From a virus, in IMG/VR virus record IMGVR_UViG_3300042398_000969, positions 1 through 64,000 of that record: a stretch of 64,000 nt of DNA; one strand, written 5' to 3'. Made by a program: the position numbers and the translations under genes. The notes under the pieces are model-generated. The model was not told where the DNA came from. It did no database searches and saw only the letters and a program-made list of their open reading frames with translations. Positions 24,979 through 35,071 of this stretch are shown here, one piece after another; the first letter of the stretch is position 1, and every line of letters starts with the position of its first letter.

Positions 24979-25742
24979 TATAATAATTTTTCTGTTTCTA
25001 TTTTATTTGGTTCAGATAATCTTAACTGATTTTTCAACGATTCTTCAATTGTAAAATTATTTGTTGTTGCTTCTGCCATTAATTGATTTATATTTTTATC
25101 AGTTGAGATGGTGTATGCTGATGCTAATGCTAGCACTTGTTTTTGTTGTTCTGGGTCCATCATGAGAATTGAATCTAAATTACCGGTGCCAATTCTACCA
25201 TATGATATCATATCAAGCATAGCTTGTTTTGCCATACGAACGGTCCAATATTCATGTTCATATTTTTCTTCTAGTTCAGGATTACCAAAAACATCAATTA
25301 GTTTTGTACCGTTAGGTAAAATAGCCTGATCTGATTCTAAAAACTCTTTTATCAAATCAATAAACCCTTGTCTTTCTTTATATGCGTCTTTAAGATTTCT
25401 ATTATATTTTCTTAAATCAATCATTTTATCTGCAATGGTAATGTTTACCATTTCTTTTCTCTTTGGATCGGTAATGAATTCTTTACTCTCTTCATCCATT
25501 TGAATTTCAAGTTCCATTTTTCTAACTGTATATTCCAAATGCTCTACCGCATCTTCTCTACCTCTTAACTCCAATAACCATTGTTTTAATCTAGCATAAG
25601 GTGTTATTTGTGCTCCGCCCACAAAATTATATGCTTTGTACTTTGGTAAAGCAAAAGACATACTTTCAGAAATTTGCATTAGTTTTTCATCAAATGGGTT
25701 ATTGATAAAATTAGATCTGTCATATTTGTAACCTTGTTCCAT
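24978..25742 (-). CDS. probable virion structural or assembly protein
   Basis: 254 residues, mostly helical. The distinctive segment YARLKQWLLELRGREDAVEHLEY recalls a protein found in other large phages beside tail genes. It overlaps the next gene by one base. A helical chaperone or neck/tail role is possible. No enzymatic motif. Confidence 0.45.
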   Translation of the reverse strand: MEQGYKYDRSNFINNPFDEKLMQISESMSFALPKYKAYNFVGGAQITPYARLKQWLLELRGREDAVEHLEYTVRKMELEIQMDEESKEFITDPKRKEMVNITIADKMIDLRKYNRNLKDAYKERQGFIDLIKEFLESDQAILPNGTKLIDVFGNPELEEKYEHEYWTVRMAKQAMLDMISYGRIGTGNLDSILMMDPEQQKQVLALASAYTISTDKNINQLMAEATTNNFTIEESLKNQLRLSEPNKIETEKLL

Positions 25743-25792
25743 AATTAATTCTTTTTATCTAATATAGTGAAAAATATTCATAAAGTCAACTA

Positions 25793-26902
25793 TTATCTCC
25801 AACCACAGTGCCCTGATGATGTTCCATTATTTACTCTTGGGGCCAAACCTGTTACAGCATTGGATCCGCTATCAGTTGCATAATAAAATAACCAACTACT
25901 ATTATTTTGTCCTGTACCATCATAGTTACCTAGCATGTATTGCCAGTCCTGTCCCATTGCAAAGTTTTCTTCTCCACAATTTGGGTGAGGCTTTGCAACG
26001 TTACCAAGATTTGTATCTGTAGAGTTACTCCATCTTCTTAAGTTGTAACCCCCATTGTACGAACCTTCATTACCACAATAACCTTTACCCACCTTAGAAC
26101 TAATTCCTTTTTGTTGTGCGTGTGCTCCCCATTGAGTTGATGATGATGGTGTTTCATTCGAAAAGTTAAATTTAATACCGGCACTTGACGTCCAAGCATA
26201 ACCAAAACTTTCGTCAAAAAACGCACCACCTCCGTCAGAACCATTAATAGATGTTACCCCAAATCCACTCACATAACTTTCATTTGATAAATTAAATTTT
26301 TCAATTGAAGTAGATCCGCCTGAAATTAAATAAGCGAACTCGGTTTCTTTTTGCATGGTAGCGACGTCACTTCTAGCTATACCAGTATTAAATTTTGTTT
26401 GATGTGCGTAGTTTGTATCATTAAACATGTTGATGGCAGATGTTCTGGTTCCATGAACACTATCAGGACCTTTCCATGCCCCATCATCATTTACGGACCA
26501 AATAAATAATATTGTTTTATTACATGCGCCAGATGTATAAGAAACTGGATAATCCAACAACTCACCAATGTGTGTTGTTTGATGTGTTGAGTTAGTTGTT
26601 TTATGTACATTTCTCCATGGAGATGAATCTTTATATCCTCCAGCTAAGTATGAATATGCTAAAACTTGTCTATATCTAAATGCAATTGGAATTGTTTCTT
26701 GTGCCGCAATTCTCTCCCATCCGTTATCAATATTTGATACGCCGGTATATAACATTAAAAAGCTACCACTAGTGGATTCTTCCAAATATAAAGAACCAGA
26801 TAATGGTGAACCAGGTCTATTTGCTCTGGTACCTTTAGGTGGTCTATTAACCACTCTATCTGATGTTAAACTTCCACTAATTTCTAAATTCTCGTATATC
26901 AT
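25793..26902 (-). CDS. virion protein, tandem paralogue 1
   Basis: 369 residues, the first of three adjacent paralogues. The N-terminus has NLEISGSLTSDR, then RANRPGSPLSGSLYLEES. The middle carries SYLAGGYKDSSPWRNVHKT, and the C-terminal part has GISSKVGKGYCGNEGSYNGG and ends SSGHCGWR. The set is beta-rich with no signal peptide and no catalytic motif, matching virion structural or fibre-type proteins of marine myoviruses. It differs from the other two in WQYMLGNYDG and in lacking their TVNPSGLAPGVNG, and looks the most diverged of the three. Role in host binding is an inference from position by the fibre. Confidence 0.7.
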   Translation of the reverse strand: MIYENLEISGSLTSDRVVNRPPKGTRANRPGSPLSGSLYLEESTSGSFLMLYTGVSNIDNGWERIAAQETIPIAFRYRQVLAYSYLAGGYKDSSPWRNVHKTTNSTHQTTHIGELLDYPVSYTSGACNKTILFIWSVNDDGAWKGPDSVHGTRTSAINMFNDTNYAHQTKFNTGIARSDVATMQKETEFAYLISGGSTSIEKFNLSNESYVSGFGVTSINGSDGGGAFFDESFGYAWTSSAGIKFNFSNETPSSSTQWGAHAQQKGISSKVGKGYCGNEGSYNGGYNLRRWSNSTDTNLGNVAKPHPNCGEENFAMGQDWQYMLGNYDGTGQNNSSWLFYYATDSGSNAVTGLAPRVNNGTSSGHCGWR

Positions 26903-26917
26903 ATTATATAATAATTT

Positions 26918-28024
26918 TTATCCTCTCCATCCACAATGTCCTGAGGATGTCCCACCATTAACACCTGGTGCCAATCCGCTAGGATTAACTGTCCCTGTAT
27001 CTGTTGAATAACTAAATTTCCAACTTGTATTATTTTGAAGCCCATCATAATTCCCCAACATGTATTGATGATCTTGCCCCATTGTAAAATTTTCTTCTCC
27101 ACAGTTGCCATGTGGTTTAGCAACGTTACCAATATTAGTATCGTTAGCGTTGCTCCATCTTCTTAAATTGTATCCACCATTATAACTTCCTTCATTTCCC
27201 GCATACCCTTTACCAACCTTAGAACTAATACCTTTTTGTTGTGAGTGGTTTCCCCACATTCCACTTGAGCTGAATGTTTCTGTTGCAAAACTCATTTTAA
27301 CACCTTCACTACTTGTCCACCCATAACCAAAGTTTTCATCAGAAAAAGCTGATCCACCATCGTTACCTGTAATCGTTGTTAAATTAAATCCGGTTGCTAT
27401 TGTTTCCGTACTCATATCAAATTTTTCAACCAACGAATTACCACCACTAAAAATATAGGCAGTTTCAGTTTCTTTATGCATAGTACCACAATCTGATCTT
27501 ATGGCAGTTATATTAAACTTGGTATTATGTGTATATTTTGTTTCATTAGACATATTAACCGCAGCGGTTTGGGTTCCATGTATATCTGATGCTGATTTCC
27601 ATACATTATCCGTGTTAACCGACCAGATAAATAAAATGTACCTACTACAAGCCCCTGAAGTATATGATGCTGGGTAATCCAATAACTCGCCAATATGTGT
27701 TGTTTGATCTGTGGCATTTATTGTTCTGTGGACATTCTTCCATGGTGAACTATCTTTATATCCACCAGCCAAATATGAATAATTAATAATTTGTCTAAAT
27801 TTAAATCCAACGTTAGCGTTTACTTGGGATGATACTCTAACCCAACCGCTATCATTGTTACTCACACCAGCATAAACCATCAAAAAGCTACCACTCGTTG
27901 CTTGTTCCAAATATAAAGAACCCGTTTGGGGGCTACTTGGTCTATTGGCACGAGATCCCATTGGGGGTTTTGAAACTCCCTGTGCTTTTAATGATCCGCT
28001 AATTTCAATATTTTCGTGTATCAT
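26918..28024 (-). CDS. virion protein, tandem paralogue 2
   Basis: 368 residues. It shares the whole layout of its two neighbours: ENIEISGSLKAQG, RANRPSSPQTGSLYLEQ, YSYLAGGYKDSSPWKNVHRT and NLRRWSNANDTNIGNVAKPHGNC, ending TSSGHCGWRG. Its C-terminal third is closest to paralogue 3 (TVNPSGLAPGVNG is identical). It lies 15 bp from paralogue 1 and 18 bp from paralogue 3, on one transcript. The three copies could assemble as a heteromer or be alternative versions. Confidence 0.7.
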   Translation of the reverse strand: MIHENIEISGSLKAQGVSKPPMGSRANRPSSPQTGSLYLEQATSGSFLMVYAGVSNNDSGWVRVSSQVNANVGFKFRQIINYSYLAGGYKDSSPWKNVHRTINATDQTTHIGELLDYPASYTSGACSRYILFIWSVNTDNVWKSASDIHGTQTAAVNMSNETKYTHNTKFNITAIRSDCGTMHKETETAYIFSGGNSLVEKFDMSTETIATGFNLTTITGNDGGSAFSDENFGYGWTSSEGVKMSFATETFSSSGMWGNHSQQKGISSKVGKGYAGNEGSYNGGYNLRRWSNANDTNIGNVAKPHGNCGEENFTMGQDHQYMLGNYDGLQNNTSWKFSYSTDTGTVNPSGLAPGVNGGTSSGHCGWRG

Positions 28025-28042
28025 ATTTTATAAATACAAATT

Positions 28043-29182
28043 TTATGCTCTCCAGCCACAATGTCCAGAAGATGTTCCACCATTAACACCGGGAGCTAAT
28101 CCACTGGGATTAACAGTCCCCGTATCTGTTGTATAACTAAACCTCCAACTAGTATTTACTTGTGCACCGTCATAACATCCTAACATATATTGATGATCTT
28201 GTCCCATTGTGAAATTCTCTTCACCACAGTTACCGTGAGGTTTTGAAACATTCCCAATATTTGTTTCCGTGAAAACGTTCCATCTTCTTAAGTTATATCC
28301 TCCATTGTAATTTCCTTCATTTCCAGCATACCCTTTACCAACCTTAGAACTAATTCCTTTTTGTTGTCCACTGGCTCCCCATTGTTGATTATTTGTAAAT
28401 GTATCGTTTGCAAAAAATAATTTTGTACCACTTTGTTGTGTCCAACCATACCCATAATTCTCATCAGAAAATCCTGATGCCCCTGAAGGTCCACTACCTG
28501 TAATTGACGAGGTATTTGTTATGTATGGTGAAGCTACTTGGTAATAAACACTATACATTGTTTCATTTGTTAAATTAAATTTTTCAACTGTTGCAACCGA
28601 AGCACCAAATATCCAAGCAAATTCTGTTTCTTGATGCAAAGTACCACAGTCATCTCTAGCATTTGCTAAATCCCATTTTGATTGATGTGCGTATGCTGTT
28701 TCATTAACCATGTGTACACCACTTGTCCATGTTGAATGAACGGTGTTATCTCCTTTAAATGCCCCATCGGTATTTGTTGACCAAAGAAATAAAATACTTT
28801 TACTACACGCTCCTGAAGTATATGATGCTGGGTAATCTAAAAGTTCACCTAAATGAACCGTTTGATCTGTTGAGTTTGTTGTTCTATGAACATTTCTCCA
28901 TGGCGATGCATTTTTATAACCACCCGCTAAATAAGAAAAATTAATTACTTGTCTATATTTGAACCCAGTTCTATCTGTGTTTTGCGAACCGACAGGTTCC
29001 CACCCATCGTCATAATTTGATGATGCTGTATATGTTACAACAAAACTACCACTAGGAGATTCTTCTAAATATAATGAACCAATATCAGGACTGGTTGGTC
29101 TATTTGCTCTTGGCCCTCTAGGTATAATATATTGTCCACTAACATTTAAGGAACCGCTTACTTCAACATTTTCTCTTAGCAT
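28043..29182 (-). CDS. virion protein, tandem paralogue 3
   Basis: 379 residues. It shares RANRPTSPDIGSLYLEES, FSYLAGGYKNASPWRNVHRT and GISSKVGKGYAGNEGNYNGG with the other copies, ending SSGHCGWRA. An insertion around residues 215-245 (YYQVASPYITNTSSITGSG) makes it the longest. It lies 17 bp from the large fibre gene. An expansion like this beside a fibre is often linked to adhesin or decoration proteins, but the function is not known. Confidence 0.7.
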   Translation of the reverse strand: MLRENVEVSGSLNVSGQYIIPRGPRANRPTSPDIGSLYLEESPSGSFVVTYTASSNYDDGWEPVGSQNTDRTGFKYRQVINFSYLAGGYKNASPWRNVHRTTNSTDQTVHLGELLDYPASYTSGACSKSILFLWSTNTDGAFKGDNTVHSTWTSGVHMVNETAYAHQSKWDLANARDDCGTLHQETEFAWIFGASVATVEKFNLTNETMYSVYYQVASPYITNTSSITGSGPSGASGFSDENYGYGWTQQSGTKLFFANDTFTNNQQWGASGQQKGISSKVGKGYAGNEGNYNGGYNLRRWNVFTETNIGNVSKPHGNCGEENFTMGQDHQYMLGCYDGAQVNTSWRFSYTTDTGTVNPSGLAPGVNGGTSSGHCGWRA

Positions 29183-29199
29183 AATCTAATATAATGATT

Positions 29200-32100
29200 T
29201 TATCCTGTAACTACAAGTCTTCCTGATCTAGATGATGCAAAAGTTACAATTACTTGTGTTGATGATATTCTTATATTAGAAGGGAAGAACATGTCTCCGT
29301 TTGTATCAAACACTTGTGCAGTTAAATTTGCAGTACCTAGGTTATGTGTAAATGTTAAACTAGTTACACTAGAGAACGTTGTGGCGCTACTTAATGCAAC
29401 TCTCTTCCACCCAGCCCAAGTACCATTATTTTTTCCCCTAACATACATGATACCCGTCCGATAATCACCATATATTTGATGTTGCCAACTAGAACTATAT
29501 ATTTGAGAATACAATGCACCATCTGTTGAGTTACCTGTTAGGTTTGTGCTACTACCATCCACATCGGTAACATAAGTCATACCATTTGAATCTAATGTGT
29601 TTGCTGCTACTGCTGAGTTTGATCCCGTATTTCTAAATCCAACACCATCGATTTGGTCCGCCGATGTTGCTGTTGCGGCGTTACCACTAATACTGATACC
29701 CCAGTTACCACTTGCACCAGTACCTGTTAATGTTGGTGAATATGAATTATAGTTACCGGCATGTAATGCTGTGTTTCCACCTATCGTTAATGCGGTATGG
29801 AAATTAGGAATACCTCCACCGCTAATTGAGAAAATATAACCGGTGTTTGTTCCACTATTTTTATATATGTAGAATGGTGTTGCATCGGTATTAGATCTAC
29901 CAACTATCTCCCATAAGTTTGACCCCGCTGAACTTTGAAATTGTATTATATTACCACTTGTTGAGGTTAACTCTCTTAAATTTAACACCCGACTATCGGT
30001 GTCACTTGTTAGTGTAACAGCTTTAAAAGTTGGTACTGCAGATGTATGTATATTTTGTGGTAATGATAATGTTACACCACCTGTTGATGCACTTGCAGTT
30101 ATTTGATTTGCTGTTCCGGTAATTGATGTCACACCACTATTAGTAACAGTAACCGCACCTGTAGTAGCATTCACGCTAATACCAGTACCAGCAGAAACTG
30201 AAGTAACTTTAGCATCTGTATATGTTGTACTAATTGAAGAACCTTGCCATACACCAGTTGTCACTGTACCCATGTAAACAGTACCATCACCATACACTCT
30301 TAACAAATTATCAGCACCCCAATGACCAAGACTTACATAGTTACTATTTGATGCCGAACTAGACCAATTATAACCCAAGTATCCAGCATTTTTAGTGCTA
30401 CCCGCTTGACCAACAACTAAAATGTTTGTTTGACCGGCAGTCATGTTTGCTGAAAAGTTTTCTTGCGAATGTATAAATGATGTTGCAGTTGACGTGTTGA
30501 TTTTTAATGTTGCAGCACCTGCAGTTCCTGTTGAACCTATGATTAATTGACCGGTCATCGTGTCACCCGTCTTTTGTACAAAGGTTGATGTTAATTGTGC
30601 TGAACCAGAAACAATACCACTTGGTATGTTAGATAACCCTGTATAAGAAACTTGTGAAGATCCAGATACTAAACCACTTGGTATTGAACTTATACCTGAA
30701 AAAGTAATTTGTGATGAGCCAGAAACTAAACCTGCAGGTATACTACTAATACTTAAGAAAGTAATTTGACTCGATCCAGAAACCAATGCTGGTTTATCCG
30801 TAATTCCGTTAAACGATATTTGCGCTGAACCTGAGACAACAGATATTCCGTTAAAGAATGCACCAGAATGAATTGTTGTTCCGGCTAATACTTGTGATGA
30901 TCCTGATACAGTTCCAGCAGGTAATGATGAAATAACTTGTGCAGATCCTGATACAACACCAGATGGTAATTGCGCAGAACCAGACCAAATACCTGTTCCA
31001 CTTAATACCTGAGATGATCCTGACACCACACCCGATGGTAATTGCGCTGAACCTGACCATATACCCGTACCAGATAACACTTGTGATGATCCAGATATAA
31101 CACCTTCTGTGTTAAGTTCTTTTTTAACACCATCTAAGAAATGTACCGAACCGGTGTCTAATGTTAATGTTCTTGTTGATGCAATTGTACCACCACCACT
31201 TAAACCGCTACCAGCAGATACTGAAACAGACGTGTGATCAATGTGTTGATTTGCATCATAGTTTGTTGTTGCATTATGATTTACTTGTGACGATCCACTA
31301 ATAACACCATCACTATTTAATTTAGATTTAATAGTTGTGTTAATTGAACTAGTAAATGAATTCAACGAACCCGTACTTGTTTCAACATTGTTAATTCTAG
31401 TAACTTGTGTGTTGAATTCTGTTTCTCTTACTAATCTTTGTTCTGATCCTAATTGACCGGCAATCCAGTAATCATTTGTTGCATCCCATAAAAGTGAACC
31501 AGAAATTTGGCTTACTCCTGTGGTGTCTTTAACTCTTAGACCAGCATTAGATGCACCAGCACCATTAAGATTAATTAAATTGTTATCAACATCTAATGTT
31601 GATGTATTAACGTTTGTTGTTGTTCCTTTAACCAATAAGTTACCTCTAACAGTTAAGTTAGAACCGGTTAATTCCACAGCCGTTAATAATGATGATGTGA
31701 AAGTATTTAAACTGCTAGTAGATGTTTCTATTGCAGTTATATTAGGGCTAGTTATATTTCCCGTAACTTTTAATGTTCCAGTTACTTCTGTATTTGAATT
31801 AATTGATACCTTAGTTCCAGTGTCGGTAATATTACTATCACCAAGGTGTTCGGCGTTAACCGATTTCACAATTCTATTTATTGTTGGATATAATTCAGAC
31901 CCAAGACTATCGAATGATTGAGGCCCCATTAATAACACAGAAGATGTTAGTGGTGACCCAGCTATTGCCTGATGAACAAACAACCATTGGTCATTAACAG
32001 AATCGAAAAGTAATGACCCGGAAACTGTTGGTGATGAACCACTGTCTATAACCGCTAATCCACCAAATCTTGTACCTGGGTTTTGTACGTTGACAGTTAT

Positions 32101-34329
32101 AATATTTGTACCAATGTTTAAGGTGCTTTGAGAAATAAAATTGATTGATGATGAACCACCAATAAGTAAGTTTTGTGAAACGTATAAAGATCCTGTAATT
32201 GTTTGATCGCCTTGGAATACATTTGATCCGGTAGTTGCATAACTACCGGTTTTACCTTCAATAGAATCTAATCTATTATTTTGATTTAAATTTACTGTTG
32301 CAACAGATGAAGATAAACTTCCAATACTTGAACTTAGTCCTGATGTTGTTGTTGCAACGCTTGAACTTAAAGAACTTATTGATAATGTTAATCCAGACGT
32401 TGTTGTAGCAATACTAGAACTTAATCCATTTGTTGTTGTTGCAACAGAAGAACTTAATCCATTAATTGCAGTATTGATACTAGAACTTAATTCTCCAACA
32501 CTTGTAGATATACTTGAACTAAATGTCGAATAACCGGTAGTTCCCGTAATTAAAACTTGTGCACTACCAGATATTACTGATTCAGTATTAAGTTTAGTTT
32601 TAATTGTTGTATCAATAGAAGATGTGAATGAATTCAACGAACCCGTTGATGTTTCAATACTGGTTAATCTACTATTTTGAGTATCATTAGTTGAACTAAG
32701 TGATGAAGATATACTTCCAATACTTGAACTTAACCCAGATGTTGTTGTAGCCACCGATGAACTTAATGTATTAATAGATGTACTAACACTAGAACTTAAT
32801 GATCCAATACTTGTAGATATACTTGAACTAAATGTTGAATATCCTGTGGTACCTGTGATTAATACTTGAACACTTCCAGATATAATAGATTCACCATTAA
32901 GTTTATTTTTAATTGTGGTATCGATCGAACTACTGAATGTGTTTAAACTACTTGTTGTTGATTCAATACTACTTAGTTTATTATTTTGTGTATCATTAAT
33001 AGAACTAAATGATGATGATAAAACACCAACACTAGAACTTAACCCCGATGTTGTTGTGGCAACAGAAGAACTTAATGAACCTATAGATGAACTAAGACCT
33101 GATGTCACACTTTCAACAGATGAACTTAAAGAACCTATACTTGAACTTAGTCCTGATGTTGTTGTTGCAATACTAGAACTTAATGCTCCGATGCTTGTAG
33201 AGATACTTGAACTAAATGTAGAATATCCAGTTGTTCCTGTAATATTAACCTGAATTGAACCAGAAATAACATTTTCTTCGTTCATCTCATTCTTAATTCT
33301 GGTGTCTATTGAATTGGTGAATGTATTATATGATGATGTAGAATTTTCAATAGCAAATAGTCTACCATCGTTTGATGATGTATATGCCTGAAAAGTTGTT
33401 TCATCTAATTTACCTGTACCAATTGCTTGACCATTTAATGTAATAGAACCAGTTATATTAACTGAGCCGGTAACGTTATGAGATCCACTAATATCGACGG
33501 ACCCAGTAACAACCAATGAGCCACTTGTTCTTTGAATATTTGTAAAGTTGTTTGACCCGGTTGTGGCAAGTGCAGTTGTATCTACGTTAATGAGACCAAT
33601 ACTAGATTGACCATGTAGAAAATCCGAATATACTGTTATAGCATTACCCATACCAACATGAAAGTCGCAGTAATAATAGAGTGTTGCAGCAGTAGCATCG
33701 GTAACCTCAACTTCAATATAGAAAGGGTCAGCATTAGTTGTTACTCCGGTGGTATATTCCGTACCTCCATTGTGTCTCCCGTTGTCAATTAAAGAGAAAC
33801 GTAATGGATGCTGCCCTATGTTATTATAATAAAATCTATATTTGAATCCCCTAATGAAGGATAACCTTGGGTTTCTAACCCCGTTAATAAAGTATTTCCC
33901 ACCCCCATCTGTTAGGGTTATATCAACAATGTTGTTACTACCTAAATTTACTTTATTAAGTTTTAACGCCCCTGTGATTTCAGTATTTGAGTTAACTTTT
34001 AAACCGTTTGCAGAAGAAATGGATGCGGTAGCACTACCATCAGCAATTCTTGTTAAATTAAGCCCCGTAACCCCACTAGCAGGGATATTATATAATTTAG
34101 ACCCGTCACCATTAAAAGAACCTGTAAAAGATCCAGTGGTGTAGGATGAGGTAAAAGCCCCAAAACTAGATGTTAATGTGTAATTTGCAGCATGTGATGT
34201 AGAAACGGCGTTTTGTGATGTACCAGAAATTGTGGCAAATAATGTGCCTATTACTCTTAAATCACCAGAAATTTCTCCTGAACCAGATACTGATAGGGAG
34301 CCCGATATGTGTGGATCAAATATATTCAT
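29200..34329 (-). CDS. giant tail-fibre-like protein
   Basis: 1,709 residues. N-terminus: SGSLSVSGSGEISGDL-type strands seen in phage fibres. Residues 158-236 hold a cupredoxin-like domain with His174 and CDFHVGMGNA (Cys221, His224, Met227). Then come long repeats of SSSIGSLSSSVATTTSGL (about 370-690) that look like a trimeric coiled stalk, VSGSSQVLSGTG and WSGSAQLPSG repeats (about 1070-1180), and a C-terminal receptor-type region with ALHAGNYNSY, SYGDYRTG-like aromatic blocks and AGWKRVALS. No protease or chaperone motif is evident. Together with the paralogues it is the best evidence that the window is phage. Confidence 0.85.
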   Translation of the reverse strand: MNIFDPHISGSLSVSGSGEISGDLRVIGTLFATISGTSQNAVSTSHAANYTLTSSFGAFTSSYTTGSFTGSFNGDGSKLYNIPASGVTGLNLTRIADGSATASISSANGLKVNSNTEITGALKLNKVNLGSNNIVDITLTDGGGKYFINGVRNPRLSFIRGFKYRFYYNNIGQHPLRFSLIDNGRHNGGTEYTTGVTTNADPFYIEVEVTDATAATLYYYCDFHVGMGNAITVYSDFLHGQSSIGLINVDTTALATTGSNNFTNIQRTSGSLVVTGSVDISGSHNVTGSVNITGSITLNGQAIGTGKLDETTFQAYTSSNDGRLFAIENSTSSYNTFTNSIDTRIKNEMNEENVISGSIQVNITGTTGYSTFSSSISTSIGALSSSIATTTSGLSSSIGSLSSSVESVTSGLSSSIGSLSSSVATTTSGLSSSVGVLSSSFSSINDTQNNKLSSIESTTSSLNTFSSSIDTTIKNKLNGESIISGSVQVLITGTTGYSTFSSSISTSIGSLSSSVSTSINTLSSSVATTTSGLSSSIGSISSSLSSTNDTQNSRLTSIETSTGSLNSFTSSIDTTIKTKLNTESVISGSAQVLITGTTGYSTFSSSISTSVGELSSSINTAINGLSSSVATTTNGLSSSIATTTSGLTLSISSLSSSVATTTSGLSSSIGSLSSSVATVNLNQNNRLDSIEGKTGSYATTGSNVFQGDQTITGSLYVSQNLLIGGSSSINFISQSTLNIGTNIITVNVQNPGTRFGGLAVIDSGSSPTVSGSLLFDSVNDQWLFVHQAIAGSPLTSSVLLMGPQSFDSLGSELYPTINRIVKSVNAEHLGDSNITDTGTKVSINSNTEVTGTLKVTGNITSPNITAIETSTSSLNTFTSSLLTAVELTGSNLTVRGNLLVKGTTTNVNTSTLDVDNNLINLNGAGASNAGLRVKDTTGVSQISGSLLWDATNDYWIAGQLGSEQRLVRETEFNTQVTRINNVETSTGSLNSFTSSINTTIKSKLNSDGVISGSSQVNHNATTNYDANQHIDHTSVSVSAGSGLSGGGTIASTRTLTLDTGSVHFLDGVKKELNTEGVISGSSQVLSGTGIWSGSAQLPSGVVSGSSQVLSGTGIWSGSAQLPSGVVSGSAQVISSLPAGTVSGSSQVLAGTTIHSGAFFNGISVVSGSAQISFNGITDKPALVSGSSQITFLSISSIPAGLVSGSSQITFSGISSIPSGLVSGSSQVSYTGLSNIPSGIVSGSAQLTSTFVQKTGDTMTGQLIIGSTGTAGAATLKINTSTATSFIHSQENFSANMTAGQTNILVVGQAGSTKNAGYLGYNWSSSASNSNYVSLGHWGADNLLRVYGDGTVYMGTVTTGVWQGSSISTTYTDAKVTSVSAGTGISVNATTGAVTVTNSGVTSITGTANQITASASTGGVTLSLPQNIHTSAVPTFKAVTLTSDTDSRVLNLRELTSTSGNIIQFQSSAGSNLWEIVGRSNTDATPFYIYKNSGTNTGYIFSISGGGIPNFHTALTIGGNTALHAGNYNSYSPTLTGTGASGNWGISISGNAATATSADQIDGVGFRNTGSNSAVAANTLDSNGMTYVTDVDGSSTNLTGNSTDGALYSQIYSSSWQHQIYGDYRTGIMYVRGKNNGTWAGWKRVALSSATTFSSVTSLTFTHNLGTANLTAQVFDTNGDMFFPSNIRISSTQVIVTFASSRSGRLVVTG

Positions 34330-34411
34330 CTAAATATGGTATTATTTACTTAGATAAATACTTTGGTTGTGGGTTATTCTTTCTGAATTAGTTATGAATT
34401 GAATTTATAAT

Positions 34412-35071
34412 TTAAATCATTTTTCTGTGGGTCACATCTATTCTAACCCTTATATTTGGGGATAATATATATTTTTCATAATGGGCTTGGATTAATTTTA
34501 ACCCCAAATATTCCAATAAGTCGTTTATTGTACCCTCATCGTGCTTTTCATATATATCTTCGTAATAAAATAATGGGTATTTTTTATTTTGTGATAGGTT
34601 ATGTAAAATATCACTAGATTCGTTATATCTTTTAATCATAGTTTCAATATATGAAGGTTTAATTTTTGTCATGTCATATATTTTTGGGACATGCCATCCA
34701 ACCCCTCTTTCCCTACTCCATGTTTCATTGATAGTAAAACTTTCCGCCTGATGAGTTTTATTTTTTCTATCTAATATCACAATTTTATCAAAGAATGTGT
34801 CACACCATTCAAAATATTCATGTACATTATTGAAGTTTTTTCTTGGGAATTCGTCATAACCAACGATTAATAAGTTTTTTACTAAAATATTATCATAACT
34901 TAATAACGGTTCTATTGTGTCACAATCAAATTTATCAAAATAATCTTTATAATTAGAATCGTTATATGGTTCCATAAACATTTTGTAATTCGGTAATTCT
35001 ATATGCGAATCAATAAACTTAGTCAAGGACGTTGACCCACTTCTTGGGGTTGCCAATATTAAAATTTTCAT
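34412..35071 (-). CDS. sulfotransferase-like protein, copy 1
   Basis: 219 residues. TPRSGSTSL near the N-terminus (PRSGST at 9-14) matches the PAPS 5'-phosphosulfate loop of sulfotransferases. The core FDKIVILDRKNKTHQAESF and FYYEDIYEKH segments recur in the second sulfotransferase-like gene, so the two are paralogues. Such enzymes move sulfate from PAPS to hydroxyls of sugars or peptides. An APS-kinase-like gene lies further right in the same island. Overlaps the dioxygenase gene by 4 bp. Confidence 0.7.
   Translation of the reverse strand: MKILILATPRSGSTSLTKFIDSHIELPNYKMFMEPYNDSNYKDYFDKFDCDTIEPLLSYDNILVKNLLIVGYDEFPRKNFNNVHEYFEWCDTFFDKIVILDRKNKTHQAESFTINETWSRERGVGWHVPKIYDMTKIKPSYIETMIKRYNESSDILHNLSQNKKYPLFYYEDIYEKHDEGTINDLLEYLGLKLIQAHYEKYILSPNIRVRIDVTHRKMI

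Noticed and set aside
28029-28036. TATAAATA/TATTTATA boxes near several starts (also 35593-35600, 10720s), as T4-like late promoters
   Set aside because: They occur in both orientations, lie too close to start codons in some cases, and are expected often in AT-rich DNA.
25793-29182. Diversity-generating retroelement targets
   Set aside because: No reverse transcriptase, template repeat or A-biased variable region is visible in the window.
31520-33253. Plus-strand open frames opposite the fibre gene
   Set aside because: They are antisense shadows of the low-complexity serine/threonine repeats.
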